NCBI RefSeq assembly: GCF_000005505.3
Contig: NC_016131.3
Span: 27,705,001 to 27,769,000 of the forward strand
Direction: 5' to 3'
DNA: 64,000 bases
Source: Brachypodium distachyon
Taxonomy: Eukaryota; Streptophyta; Magnoliopsida; Poales; Poaceae
This document shows positions 23,901 through 36,380 of the stretch, piece after piece. The stretch's first letter is position 1. Each line of letters opens with the position of its first letter. Under the pieces are notes generated by a model. That model did not search any database, was not told the origin of the DNA, and saw only the letters and a list, made by a program, of their open reading frames with translations. A program made the translations under genes and the position numbers.

Positions 23901-25043
23901 TCCATTTGCTTCTACCACCACAAAAAACCCAAAAAATAAATTACTCGCTTATAAATCCTAGACAAATGTTTCAAAAAATATTCATTTAAATAGGAAGTAC
24001 TTTGATTAAAACCATGCCAAAGAAACGAAAGGAATTGCAGCAGGCAGCATTGTCTCAAAACTTTTCTACTTTGCATATACAAACTAGGCCTAAAACTAAA
24101 TGCATACAACTGAGACATGCAGATGCAGCGGATCTTCGTAGCCATGAATGAAACTCGTTTCCAAATGCAGAAAGAGAAGGCATATTACCAGCGCTATTGC
24201 ACCCTTCCCAAAGAAGGCTCCCATGATCCTGACTCTCACCGGCAGCTCCAGTCTCATCCACCAATCCACATACCCCTTCTCCCTCCAGAATGTGTTTGAT
24301 GCCAACCCAGCTTTGTCCTTCACAGACTTCCCAACCCTGACGGCCTTCTTCCCTCCACCTCCACCTCCCCCAGCCGCCGCCGCCCACGACATCCGCAGCG
24401 CGATCTCCACCCAATTGGCCACAAACTCCTCGATCACGTAGTACCCCTTGGCCTTGAGCCACGGCAGCTCGGGGAACTCCTCGCACGCCAAGGCGGCCAG
24501 GTCGACCTCGCCGTCGCCGCAGCGGAGGAACCTCCCGCCCGAGATCTCGTCCATGGCCGCGACGAAGGCGTCGAGGTCGGCCAGGAGGGCCTCGGCGACC
24601 GTGATCGCATCGGGGCGCGGCGACGCGGGGGAGGAGGCGAAGAGGAGTGCGCTGGAGAAGAGGAGCTCGTGCGCGCGGGAGGCGGCGGCCGCGCGCGCGA
24701 GGAGGCCGCGGGAGAGCCGCGAGAGGACGGTGGGCTCCGGCGAGGCGAGGACGAAGAAGGAGGAGTGGCCGCGGAGGCGGAGGCGGCGGAGCATGTCGAG
24801 GAGCGCCCCGGAAGCCGCGGGCGGGAGGAGGGAGGTGCAGGCCGCGGCGCGGGAGGCCGGCGGGAGGGAGGCGAGCCACCGGAGGATCGCGGCGCGCGGG
24901 GAGGAGGATGGGGAGGAGGAGGAGGAGGAGGAGGAGGAGGCGGGGCTAGGGTTTGAGGCGTGGTAGTGGGAGAGGTGCGCGGTGAGGGCGTCGACGAGCT
25001 GCTGCGTGGTGCGCGGCGAAGCGGAGGCGGAGGCGAAGGCCAT
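14959..25043 (-). CDS. Nucleotidyltransferase-fold protein (TRF/cid1-like, MEE44-type), 15 exons
   Basis: Exons in coding order: 25043-24189, 22648-22145, 22043-21900, 21817-19742, 19660-19544, 19382-19200, 19101-19039, 18628-18557, 18482-18213, 17283-17164, 16529-16470, 16213-16173, 15568-15491, 15414-15330, 15087-14959. They join in frame to 1598 residues. The catalytic core is near the C-terminus: LFGSN...TSDVDLVV at about 1267-1285 is the G-S...DxD metal-binding motif of DNA polymerase beta-like nucleotidyltransferases (D1280, D1282). Then come a central helical segment (PLALILKKFLADRSL) and a PAP-associated segment (IDDPLCPANNVGRN). Such enzymes add nucleotides to RNA 3' ends. The N-terminal 285 residues form one GC-rich exon, and residues 500-1190 are a serine-rich, probably disordered exon of 2076 bp. 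The closest family I know is Arabidopsis MEE44 (AT4G00060); substrate unknown. Confidence 0.88.
15660..16013. mobile_element. Short intronic insertion with CCGTAGCAACGGGC...CTAG end
   Basis: This lies in intron 12 of the nucleotidyltransferase gene. Its right end (CCGTAGCAACGGGCATTTAGCTAG) resembles the right end of the insertion at 60587-60913. The left boundary is uncertain, and I found no clear target-site duplication. Confidence 0.4.
16515..16766. repeat. 127-bp tandem duplication spanning an exon/intron boundary
   Basis: Copies lie at 16515-16641 and 16642-16766 and are highly similar. The first copy includes the first 15 bases of exon 11 of the nucleotidyltransferase gene and its splice acceptor. 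The second copy therefore repeats the acceptor (CTTTGCAG|GTGCTG on the minus strand) inside intron 10. Confidence 0.85.
18631..18667. repeat. (ACAAAA)n microsatellite
   Basis: AAACA/ACAAAA units run immediately next to the acceptor of exon 8 of the nucleotidyltransferase gene. On the coding strand this is a T-rich tract and may serve as the polypyrimidine tract. Confidence 0.7.
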
Positions 25044-26832
25044 GGCAATCGGAGGCGCGGGGGCCGGGGGGTGTTTCGGTGGCTGGTCGGAACTCGGAAA
25101 ATGGGGGAGGAGCCGAAGCCGAGCCACCACTTGCGACTTGCGAGATGTGTTTATTTTTGCCGAGACGGGGCTATTCTGATTTTGTCCTTTTTGGTCCTTG
25201 TGAGTTGTGATGACACACGTATGACGTAACCATGCCATTTCTTCCTAAATTCAAAACCAAGTGTAATTCCTATGCTACGTTTGCGTGCTACGGGGTATAA
25301 ATTAACTTCACGTGTGAATTCTAAATTTAAGAGTGATGTTTAATTATTCATGATTTATTAGGGTTCCGACAATAATGATGGTAGGTCTAGTAAAGCCCTA
25401 CGAAAATGAGGGTGGAGGCAGGAGGAGGTTCTATCTTGTGCACACAAGTTCGAGCCACAACCATTGTACCCAAGTTTAAAAATACTCGATCCGTCTTTAA
25501 ACATAGAGGAAGTCGCATTGGCAGCCCATCAATTTGGTAGGCGAGCACATCTTAGTCCAATATCTTGAAAACAAATCATAAGTACACCTAAACTTGGCTC
25601 GCGGTCATGCCTGACGTTGTTTAGCATAATCCTGATGATGTGGCGCGCGGGATACTTTCTTTTTTTTTAGCATGTTTACTTTTGCAAATCCACACCTGAG
25701 GAGGAGTTTCTTCTTTCCCAACTCCAAGCCCAAATTCCCCTTCCGAGCAGCCGCCGCCGATGATCAGCACCTCATGTTCGTCTCAGATTCGTCGCAGCAG
25801 TGGGGTGGGAGATGAGGAGTCATTTGGTACCGCTGAATTGAAAGGAGCAAGACGGGAAGGGTTGTTGTGAAAAAATAGTTGCCATGTGCTGTTGTATGGC
25901 ATCCAGGAGAGAGAAAAGGTTGGAGAGGAAATTGGAAAAATTTCAAGTCGTGAACATGGAAAAAAAATTCCCACACGCCACGTCATTGAAATTATGCTCA
26001 AAAACGTCATTTGGACCTAAAGTGTGCCCACGAGCAATAAGGGCACTGACGATTGGTTTTCAAGTTTTTTGGACTAAAGTGTGCCTGACTGCCTAGTTGT
26101 TGGATCTCCGATGAAATTTGCTCCTAAATATAAGATGGAGTTTGACTTGGAACAAAATTAGAACATCCTATATTTGGAAACGGAGGTGGTACTTGTTAAA
26201 AGTTGTCACAATTCTGAAATTTGTTGACAGCACAAATACTACATATATCTACCACGCCACAATATTTGACATCCAAATTTGGGTATGTCATAACGTATTT
26301 TATCTTCTTTTTTATTTCTGGAGTTCTAGGTTGAATTTGGAAGTGGAAATTTGTAGCATGGTAGATTTATGGTGTGTCAAAGTACTTAATTGTTTTCAGA
26401 ATTTTTGACCAGAGCAAGTATTTCCAAGCTTGAGTGCACTGGTTTGCATCACCAAAAATATGTTTTGATAATGTAAACGGATCCAATTCTATTTTCCTAG
26501 AGCCACAAGAATCGTTGAAGGACCAAAATTTCCAGGTCACGAGAGAATTGCACCCCGCTCCCACTGCCTAGACATCTGGTCTCAAACATTTACCCCCTCC
26601 TACGGTCCTACCATTTTCCCTTTTAGAGCGCTCACAGCTCACTGCATGGGAAGTTAGAAAGTTCTCAGCGTAAACTCCTTCCATGTAATTACATTTTATA
26701 TTAACCACGAGTAAGTTACATGTGGTGCACCAAAAAAAATCCGGCGAGTGAAGTAGAATTAGTTTACACCAAGAATCGAAAATATGAACATCTTACAACA
26801 ACAAATTCCAAACCCTATAAAGCTACGCGGAT
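25044..26832. other. Intergenic: 5' side of the nucleotidyltransferase gene and 3' side of FTSH2
   Basis: I see no supported gene. Degenerate MITE-like sequence is visible at 26121-26185 (CTCCTAAATATAAG facing CTATATTTGGAAACGGAG). The last 100-200 bp before 26833 is probably the FTSH2 3' UTR on the minus strand. Confidence 0.45.
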
Positions 26833-29634
26833 TCAGACCGGGACAGCTGCCTGTGGTGCTGGAGGAACCTGGTTCTCGACGGGGATCTCCGTGAACTCAG
26901 AAAGGATCGCCCGGAACTCGTCACCACTCAATGTCTCCTTTTCGAGGAGCACCTCTACGATCTTGTCCATGGCCACACGGTTCTCCCTGATTTGTTTCAA
27001 AGCGATCTCGTAGGCCCGATCCGACAACTCCTTCACAGCTGAATCGATGTCCAGCGCGAGCTTCTCAGACATGGAGTTCCTCGCCATCATTCTCATGATG
27101 ACATCCCCGCTCTGCGATGCGTCCATCAGAGACCATGGGCCAATCTCGGACATGCCAAATGTAACCACCATCTGCAAAAGCATCGTGGTCAGTACAATCG
27201 GCAACGAGGGTGGTTTGAGCCCAGATGTTTAGACAAATTAGAAGCATCTCCAGCACATGAACATGCAGCATACAAAAGGAGTATACCTGCTTGGCTAAGC
27301 CGGTGATCTGCTGCAAGTCACCGGCAGCTCCAGTGGTGACCTCAGGCTCACCAAATATGATCTCCTCAGCAGCTCTACCTCCAAGGCCGCCAACAATTCT
27401 GGCAAATAGTTGCTGCCTAGAGATGAGCGTCGGGTCATCCATTGGAATGAACCAGGTGAGCCCACGAGCTTGACCCCTTGGAACTAAGGTAACCTTTTGG
27501 ACGGGGTCATGGCCAGGCGTCAAAGTTCTGCAAAGAGTAACATTTTCAGATATGAATCAGCTTGTCAGAAACTTGACATGGAAGTAATAAACAAAGAACA
27601 GACGGATACCTAAAGCCACAAGCATACAACATTGTTTTGAGGAAAATTATGTACAAAAAAGCCTCTTAATACACCCAACTGATGGGTGGTACATGCAAAA
27701 GGAGGTTGGAGAATCTTTGCTAGAGTAAATGCTCTGCAGTCCCACCAGACCATTTCAGACCATATGAATATGTTCATGTACCTTAGGAATAGTTTTTAAA
27801 TGCACTAGAGGAGATGCTGAGAAATCTATCAAATCCTAATATAACCCAATTCTAATGTGGTGTCAATAAAATAGGAGATTAACAGAGATGAGATTATCTC
27901 TTACCCGCAGACTGCATGCCCAACTTCATGGTAAGCAACAAGGCTTTTGCTCTTCCCATCTGTCATGACAGTTCCTTCCATACCAGCCACTATTCTATCA
28001 ATGGAATCATCAATCTCTTTTGAGGAAATTCCTGTCCTCCCACGTCGGCCTGCTAATATGGCTGCTTCATTCAGAAGATTTGCCAAGTCTGCTCCACTAA
28101 ATCCAGGTGTCCTCATTGCTATGACCTCAAGAGAAACATCGGGATCAAATTTCTTGTTGCTACCATGTACCTTTAGAATCTCTGTCCTTCCACGTACATC
28201 AGGAACATCAACACTCACCTGTGGAACAAGTTACATGGTATACAAAAAAGTTAAGGAAGGTCTTGAATATTTTAAAACAGGTTTTAGATGATTCTAACTT
28301 TTAAGATACTGGAAAATATAACTCAACCTCTGAACTACATGTATCAAGTTACAAGCACCTGAGAAGTGAGAACTTCAATAAAGGCAGAAGAAATGAGATA
28401 AATACTGTAGCAGGAACATTTTCCTTAATTTAGTTGCAGTGGTATGAAAATACAAATAGAATCCAAACAGATGTTAACCTTTAGAAAAGAGCGGGTAGAA
28501 ACTAACCTGTCTGTCAAAACGTCCAGGTCTAAGTAAAGCAGAGTCCAAGATGTCAGCCCTGTTGGTGGCAGCAACAACAATTATTCCAGTGTTACCCTCA
28601 AACCCATCCATCTCAGTCAATAGCTGATTGAGTGTTTGCTCCCTTTCATCATTCCCACCACCAATACCTGTTCCTCTTTGCCTTCCAACAGCATCAATTT
28701 CATCAACAAATACTATGCAGGGAGCATTCTCCTTGGCCTTCTTGAAAAGATCACGAACCCGGGAGGCACCAACACCAACAAACATCTCCACAAACTCAGA
28801 TCCCGATATTGAAAAAAATGGCACTCCGGCTTCTCCTGCAATTGCCTTGGCAAGCAAAGTCTTACCAGTTCCAGGAGGACCAATAAGTAGCACGCCCTTA
28901 GGAATGCGAGCACCGACAGCGGTGAACCTCTCTGGTTTCTTCAAGAACTCGACCACTTCCATGAAGTCTTGCTTTGCTTCATCGACACCAGCAACATCAT
29001 CAAATGTAACACCGGTGTTGGGTTCCATCTGAAACTTGGCTTTAGATTGACCGAAACCAAGGGGAAAACCAGGACCATTAGGTCCACCCATACCACCTGA
29101 TCCTCTTCTCGACAGCAAAAACAGACCACCAATAAGGATAAGCGGGAAGGCCAAATTTCCGATAAGGTTGAACAGAAGGGAACCGGACTCCTCCTGGTTG
29201 TTGTGTGCAGCAAAATCAATATTCTTCTCCCTCAACTTCTGAAGAAGCTCCTGGCTTAGACCAGGAAGTTGCACACGAACTCTCTGCACGCGATTGCCGA
29301 GCTCAGGAGAAATAGCCTCTACAATAGCAATGGTCCCATTCTCGAACAAATCAACTTTCTTCACTCTGTCCTTGTCAAGGTACTCAAGGAACCTCGAGTA
29401 AGACATCCTCGAGGAAGAAACGCCTTGGTCATCAGCGAGAGCTTTCTTAGCACCCAACAAGGCAGGCAACCCAACTCCTCCGAGCGCAAGCTTCAGGAAC
29501 TTCCTTTTAGCATCACTAGTCTTGTGCTCAAGGGAGGCAGTCACAGACACTGGCCTCTGTGAAACGCCAACTGAAGGAAGCGCGGCGAAGGGAAGCACCC
29601 CTTTCGCTGCAAGGCTCATGGATGGCGGTGCCAT
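26833..29634 (-). CDS. FTSH2: Chloroplast ATP-dependent zinc metalloprotease FtsH2 (VAR2 type)
   Basis: Four coding exons, 29634-28507, 28218-27905, 27527-27287 and 27171-26833, give 673 residues, close to the rice protein as I remember it. FtsH2 is a type B subunit of the thylakoid FtsH hexamer that removes damaged photosystem II D1 protein. The order is: chloroplast and thylakoid transit region with a twin-lysine/arginine hydrophobic segment ending LADDQ, the lumenal FtsH domain ([12 protein letters not shown]), a membrane segment ([16 protein letters not shown], about residues 160-180), the AAA+ ATPase with Walker A GPPGTGKT at 252-259 and Walker B VDEIDA, the second region of homology (ATNRAD...RPGRFDRQ), and the protease domain with zinc motif HEVGH at 473-477. 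Every key residue is intact. A 5' UTR intron is likely. The neighbour COG7 lies upstream on the same strand. Confidence 0.97.
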
Positions 29635-29643
29635 CTTTGCTCA

Positions 29644-30311
29644 CTGGGAAGAAGAAAAAAAACATTAATCAGCTAGAGAAACAGTTGCCAGCTTGTATGC
29701 AAAGCAAAACAAACTAGTATCAGCCACGTGTTTTCCTTAGGTTAATGCTTTATATCATCGATTCAATACAACTGAATCTACCACTGCTACCAGCAAAATT
29801 CCCAGTATCATGACAAAATCATATGCCAGAAAAACCTTTTGTCTAGAACAAATCACAAACAATATAAATATCTATGTACAGAGGTGTGATCAACCAAATA
29901 AGAGCAAATGATTCAAAGCAACATCTCGTCTTAAGAAGTATACAAGGAGATCCAACTAGCTACAAGTGACACAGCAAACAATCCACATCCCTTTCTCATC
30001 AAACCAGACAACTAAAGCCAGCAGCAGCCTAGAATCTGAACAGCGACCATCACTACACCTCTAGCTCGTCGCAGCTTCTACCTCCCAACTGACTCGATAA
30101 TCCAAGCGGACTGCCCTCAGCCCCTTACTAACCTCCCTAGATTAGCTCCAAGCTTAAAACACCCAATAATGAACAGCACCCAAATTCGAACTTGCTGAAG
30201 CACATACATATGCGCACAGAAATATACTCCAGCTCCAGAAACGGAATTTCCCAGGCTACTGAACATCCCTAGCAACAGAATCAGTAGAACGAGAAGCACA
30301 AATTCACGCAC
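29644..30311 (-). other. Probable 5' UTR intron of FTSH2
   Basis: On the minus strand a CTTCTTCCCAG acceptor lies 9 bases before the ATG at 29634. A CACAG|GTGCGTG donor lies at about 30311. A leader exon would then run from about 30312 to 30400. Plant leader introns often raise expression; that role here is inference. Confidence 0.55.
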
Positions 30312-31255
30312 CTGTGCGGATCGGGGACGGAAAAGAGAGGGACGGTGTGAGGGGAAGGCAGGAGCGGACTGTAGTGTATAAGTAGCGGGACACTAGCGAT
30401 GGGCGCAGATTTTTCTCCTCCTCCGCTTCGTCCGCTTGTGCTGCCGCGGCCGACCACTGACTGACTGTCCTCCGGTGGGACGCGTAGGCGGTTGCGTGGG
30501 GATTTCGGGGAGAGGAGCAGGAGAGGGATGGGAAGGGGACGACGTGGGCGGCTCTGCGCCCACAGCGTCGATAAGGAAGAGATGAGCCCACATCGACGTA
30601 AACGGCCCCAGCCCAGGGTGAAAAACATACTTTCTGATCCAAGTGAAATCACCAAAGGAAAAGCAAGAAATCCGTTTGTTTTCTCGTGGCCATTCTCTCC
30701 GGCCTCGTGGCTCAACTCTTTGCACTCACGCAACAACTTTGACTCGTGTCTCTGAAAAGAAAAAGAAAAGACACTTGGATTCCTGGAAAAGTACAAGACT
30801 TGACCTATGAATATTGTGGTTAAAAATTGTTTTTATTTACATGTAACGCAAATAGTGTACTGGAAATGGTAAGAAATTCCTCCGTTTCACGGTTCAGTGC
30901 ACAGTTCAGCAACCACGAAAAAATAAGACAGTGATTCAAAATTCCTCGACTAGGCATTGTTCAACTCACTGACAGGGTCCAGGTGTAATATGTTATCCTC
31001 GCTTCTTCTTTTTTTAAGCTCGTACTATGTTATTTTCTGTATATGCAAACGGTACAGTTACACAACTTACAGGGCAAAGCTCACCGTCACCAAAGGGAGA
31101 AAAGAGAAAGGAATTGAAGCAACGTTTACAGGAGCAAATGCTCAGGATGTGGAGGTGCTCCAGGATGTGCACTCTGAGTCTCTCATGCATGCTTTTACAG
31201 AACTATGATTTGCAAGATGTGGGCAAAAGACGCCACGGCAACCAACATTGCTTTA
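30312..31255. other. FTSH2 promoter and COG7 downstream region
   Basis: No gene is supported. Open frames at 30300-30800 overlap the presumed FTSH2 promoter and leader. Sequence from 30900 to 31255 lies downstream of the COG7 stop and probably includes its 3' UTR. Confidence 0.4.
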
Positions 31256-34200
31256 CTACTCTAACGGGATGCGCCGGATCTTGCAGACTAGATTTGCAGT
31301 CGGGAGATCGAGCTGGCTTCCGCCGTCGGATTTGATCAGGCCACGGACCTGGTCTCTGGGGGTCGAGATGCAGGTGTGGAAGGTGGAGAGGAACGGAGGG
31401 ATCGGCATTGACAACGCAGAAAGGACGTTGTTCAGGTACTCAATGTCCGCGGCGAGCTGCTGGGCGCCTCGGTCCGTGATGTAGTGGATCCCACGCAGCT
31501 GCTCCATGAACAAAGCGGTAGCACCCTCGGCAACCTGAGATGTGGAAACAGAGATCAAGAGCAAGAACTGGAATTTCCGGCATGTTTAAATTCAACGCAT
31601 CTGATTTGGTGCTATGTGATTATGATAAGATTATTGAGGGGATTCTATAGTTCCATTCAAATTTGATGCGCATACTCTAGATGGTCCATTCTTCCCTACA
31701 TAATTTGCAAAAAAAAAAAAACATTTAACTATTTAAGCATGATCCTACTAACAGGGTGTGGCTGATGGACAATCTTTTTAAAGATGATAAATCTAGATCA
31801 CCTGACTTCAAATATCTCCCTTACCTTAAATATCCACTCCGTAGCAAAGAACTGAGCCTCATCGTTGCCAGCCTCACTGCCTGAGATGCCTTCAGCAAGT
31901 GGCTCCAACTGCTGTGGTAAAGTGAGGAGATACTCCCCCACACTGGTCACATATGCTTGTGGGTAAGCACTGAAGCTTGGAAGAGGAAGACCACCCTGTT
32001 CCTCCACTGATGACCAGATTGGGAGGCGAGAAATCTCACTGAGACGCTGCCGGACTTTAGATATCAGCACGTCGTAAACAAGCTCATTTACTGTGTCTGA
32101 GAAGGCCGCAACTCTTTGAGACGTGACGGGAAGAGCGTGAAACCTTGGATCTTTTGACTGTGCAACAGAAATGATTTCCTTTAAATGAACAGGGGATGAA
32201 GGAAAAAGAAGTTATATGTGCAGGAAACAAGTTCACAGTTGAAAAACTTTTTGCAATTGAACAGGGTTAGGGTTTAGGGTTTTATTAGAATCTCTTGCTT
32301 CACAGCAAATTACCACAGTTGAAAAACTGTAGGATTTTATTAGAATCTCTTGCTTCAATCGCAAAAAGTTTTTCAACTGTGAAGCAAGAGATTCTAATAA
32401 AATCCTACAGTTTTACTCCACATACGTTTGAATTCGGGCTGCTCAAGCAAATATGGACTCGCTCATGATTATTTAGCATAAATATTTTATCAAACACAGA
32501 AATCCTTCATTTGCTATAAATGGGCATATGCTTGGTCAGCCCACAATAAAATGCAACCTGGACTGCCTGATCAAATGTCAAATACCTCTGGCCTTCAAGT
32601 GTTACCAAAATACTGTGAGCAGTGTTTATTTAGCAAATTCAATTTAGTGATGACTGCAGAACATGCATCATTTTGCAAATTCTGTTACTAGCTAATCAGA
32701 TGCACAGTTTCTGTCAGAGAGACAAATGACAACTCCTGTGTTGTAACACTAAATGCAACAAGTTATAAAACCATAGAACTTACTTGTTCTAGTACAGAGA
32801 AGAGTTTCTTAGATTTGTCCGGTAGATTTGTGAGACGGATGGCTGCAATATCAAGTGCTGCCCTCCCACCTACAGGCACTCCCGGATTCTCATCAGCAGT
32901 CCCTGCAGGTGATTTATCCAGGCTAGAGCCAAATCCGGAAAGAGAAAAGTTTGTTCCAATCCTGGCAAGAGTAGCCCTTAAAGAAGCTTCGAAAACTGAG
33001 GTTCTGCTAGTTAAGCAGTCAGCAACTGTAAGAACCTGCAGAGCACCCTGGACAATAGACCATTCTTCCTCTTCAGAAACATCCACCAATCTTGGTGCTT
33101 CCCTTTTCTCTATTCCTGCATCTTTTTTTGAGGCATCACTATGTGCGGTATTATCAAGCCCACATACCATCCTCAGGGACTTCAAAGTTTCTTGCAGATT
33201 AGATATGTACTGCAGCATAATGTCGTCAAGAGCCAGTACCAATTCATCTGCCTCTGAACCACCAGTGAGACTAATGCATCTCTCAACAGCTGCTTCGAGA
33301 AGTACTATCATCTGCGGGATGGATTCCTCCATTCTACGGACAGCTTCACTTAGCTCTATTCCCTGTGCACCTACGCCACGAGGAATAGCCCCACGGATAT
33401 CTATACCTGCCATTGCAGCAGAAAGTACAGCACGTTCCATCTGCCCGTACCTACATGACATGAAAAATAGTATGCAGAACCAATTGCTTAGCATTCATAA
33501 ATTTAGCAAAAATGAGTTGTTGTAAATACAACAAGTAACAAGATGCACATTTTTTTTGTATTTATTGTTTTTACCTCACTTTGAAGGTTTCATACGGGGA
33601 ATAAATAGCTTTCAATGTATTCAACAAAATTCCAAGATCTGATTCTGAAAATAAGTGTTGAATGTTCCTAGCAAAAGTGCCAGTCATGTTGTGCAGTTCG
33701 ATTAGTGCAACAAGATGTTTATTCTGCAACTTGGTACTTTTTGGTAAATCGCCCGATAAAACATCCAGTACACCTGGATGAAGAGAAAATAAATCAATTT
33801 GAGGAACAAAACTAAGTATTCATCAGCAACAAACAAGCAAAAACTATTAAGTTGACAAATAAACATACAGATATGCAATGCATACCTTTTGCAACAGATC
33901 TGGTTTCAGGAACAGCATCTCCAGTTGCTATGTTAACACGGGACACAAAGCTTGAATTTAACTCACTCATGGCCTCAACAAGTACTTTCGGCACTAGTGA
34001 TCTGTATTCTTCAGGGAATGCGGTCAAGCACCTGTGAGTATTAAGCATTTAGAACATCTACAGTTTAAATATCGAGTTTTACTGGGCAAATGAAGTGTTT
34101 ATTGTGCAGCCCAAAGATAGCCAAAAACTGCTGGCATAACCTGGCTTCTGTTCAACTAATTTACCCGGACAAGTATATGTTAGTTCAGAACAAAAGGAAA

Positions 34201-36380
34201 CAGGATTCCATGGACATACCACTTCCATTCTTGTTCAAGATAAAGTAGTGTCTCATCATAGAAACTTGGCAGCCAGCTTGAGAATGAGACACTACTTAAG
34301 CTTTCACCACCACGCTTCTCCATCTCTACCCTGTGCGCTCTTTGCTTCAGGTCAAATTCTTCCCATAGTTTCTTTAGAGGCTTGACATGGATCTTAGTGT
34401 ATTGCACCTCCAATGACTTAAACCTCCCAATACGTGTCAATATACCATGAAGATCTTGCACAGCATCAACCTTCCAATCAAAATTGCACAGAAAGGAGTC
34501 TACATAAAACAAAGATGTTTCTGTAGTGTTAACATAAGTGAGCTAAGTTGTTGAGATAGAAACCTTGCGGTTTGAAAGGGCATCCAATAAACGAGGCTGA
34601 ACCATTTCATCAAGCCTTTCTTCCAATACTTCGAGCTGCTTTCTCACGTTAGCGAATTCTGCAACCTGAAAACAACATTTTATAAGCTACATGAACCAGT
34701 ACTGTATATACGCTAGATGAGCAGGGGGGGGGGGGGGGGGGGGGGGCAGAGAGTACAATACCTCACCAACTGCTGACAAGCAATGTCTCATGGTTGCCAG
34801 CGTTTCTGCAGCTTTCGGAAGATCGCCACTTGAGAACACGTCCTCAACGCTTTGGCTCAACTGAGCTAGCCCAGCTGCATCCTGTTGTTCCATCCAACGA
34901 TCTCTTACAACTATTAGATAAGAACACATCATGGAGTAAAACAGGTACTCCAGTGCCATGGTCCACATCCGTTTACCTGCAATGTTGCATATGCGGCTTC
35001 CATCCGTTGTTTCACGGTATCAATTCGTGCTAACGCAGTTATGGACTCGGCAGATGAGCCCTCAGCCTGGTTGGAGAAATCATCACCAATACTTGGTTAA
35101 AAGAACATTTCAAGCTGGAACTGGGTGCCAAGTTTATTTATGATACATGAATCTCATCAGCATATACTTTCTGATTCTTCATTAGAAATAAGGAACCAAT
35201 CATTCCAAAGAATCAAGCATGAGTCAAATCCAATTGTATTCCACAAAGGTAAAAAAAGCGTTAGAGAAAGAGAAATGTTAACAATGCAGTAAGAAATACA
35301 CACTGGGAGAAGAACTCTAGTTCTATGTTGCATTTCTTTCTACTCCCTCCGATACATAATAAGTGTCTTGGATCTAGTACAAAGCTGTACTAACTTTGAA
35401 CTAAATCCAAGACACTTATTATGGATCGGAGGGAGTACAAAGATGTTATAGTTTATATGGACATCAGCTCTGAATTTGGGAGTTTGCATGTACCTTATAC
35501 AGTATAATAAAGGTTTTTATTAGCCATGATCTATAAGTACATGACAAGGTAGCATCCCACGCTGATACAATTTGCAACTCAAGTACCAAAATCTAGTTGG
35601 GTTTTAGTAAACGCAGCAAAATTACAAGATACAGTTCCAAATAATAACAGAGGAGGCAGTGCAACACCAAATCCAAAGGTCAAAAAGGATCAAATTGAAG
35701 TTTCAAATGGGAATGTGGCAGTATTCTGTGTAATGCTATCTATGCTATGTTGTGCTGTGTACAAGGTAAGCACACACGGATAAACAAAACTGGCATGAGT
35801 TGGTACAGAATTTGAGATCCAGATCAAACTGAAAACACGGTAGTGATAGCAGAGAACGAACTATGAGCATGAACGAATCAAATTAAATTCTGCTGAAACT
35901 GAATCATGGTATGTGAATTTTAGCACATTTGCACCGACAAACTACTCCGCGTCCCCTCCAAATGCATCTCGATTTCGTGATAATACATTTTTTCTTCTTC
36001 TGAAAGACGGTTTCGCGATAATACATGCTGCTGGGCGTGTGAGATCCAGATCCAATAAGGAACCGGGGTGGTGGTGGGGAAGAGCAGGGCACCTGGGAGA
36101 GGGACTGGAGGACGGAAGCCACGTGGGAGCGGAGCGCGACGGCGTCGTCGCGGAGCCGGAGCGCGTCGCGGCAGGCGAGCGGGACGCGGCGGAGCGCGTC
36201 GGCGCTGTCCCGCTCGAGCGCGGCCCCGGCGTCGTCGACCGCGGCGCGGAGCCGCTCCTCGGCGTCGGCGAGGAAGCGGTCGAGCGTCTCCGACGGGTGC
36301 CGCGCGTCCAGCGCCGCGTTGATCCACCGCTTCGGGTCGAACCCGTCCGCCCCGAACTCCGACGCGTCTACCACCACCAT
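31256..36380 (-). CDS. COG7: Conserved oligomeric Golgi complex subunit 7
   Basis: Ten exons join in frame: 36380-36093, 35066-34977, 34881-34762, 34665-34564, 34470-34220, 34031-33886, 33773-33575, 33450-32784, 32157-31825, 31534-31256. The product is 824 residues, near the length of Arabidopsis COG7 (EMBRYO YELLOW). COG is an eight-subunit tether for retrograde vesicles within the Golgi; COG7 belongs to lobe B. The N-terminus (FDPKRWINAALDARHP, RLRDDAVALRSHVASVLQ) and the following coiled-coil region (VRKQLEVLEERLDEMVQ) match this family as I know it. The acidic segment DVSEEEEWSIVQGALQ and the C-terminus (DIEYLNNVLSALSMPIPP) also match. Exon 8 is the largest, at 667 bp. Introns contain a Stowaway MITE, a 23-G run and a palindrome, none touching exons. 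Confidence 0.95.
32232..32414. repeat. Perfect 35-bp palindrome with nearby copied segments
   Basis: Arms 32323-32357 and 32380-32414 are exact inverted copies around a 22-bp loop. The loop plus flank (32356-32383) is in turn an inverted copy, with one mismatch, of 32232-32259. A direct copy of the TTTTATTAGAATCTCTTGCTTCA word also occurs from about 32280. The short telomere-like GGGTTAGGGTTTAGGG lies at 32264-32279. All of this is inside COG7 intron 8. Confidence 0.9.
34724..34746. repeat. Run of 23 G's
   Basis: The run lies in intron 3 of COG7, about 16 bp from the donor of exon 3. Two similar runs exist in the window (4034-4049, 16 G's; 56074-56090, 17 C's). Lengths of such runs are unreliable in most assemblies. 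Confidence 0.85.
35343..35435. mobile_element. Stowaway MITE in COG7 intron 1
   Basis: CTCCCTCCGATACATAATAAGTGTCTTGG and its inverted copy frame a 93-bp element, with TA at 35341-35342 and 35436-35437. It is a near-perfect hairpin, so the insertion is probably young. Confidence 0.92.
35436..36092. other. Rest of COG7 intron 1
   Basis: I see nothing beyond the MITE to the left. Short open frames on the plus strand at 35913-36398 are antisense shadows of the GC-rich first exon. Confidence 0.5.

Noticed and set aside
24055..25048. Several long frames on both strands over the first exon of the nucleotidyltransferase gene
   Set aside because: Only the frame starting at 25043 splices in phase to the next exon; the others are GC-driven shadows.
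32264..32279. Telomere-like GGGTTAGGGTTTAGGG
   Set aside because: Only two and a half units; more likely part of the locally copied sequence than an interstitial telomere.
26833..36380. FTSH2 and COG7 as a functional pair because they are adjacent on one strand
   Set aside because: The products act in different organelles, each has its own promoter region, and adjacency of plant genes rarely implies shared function.
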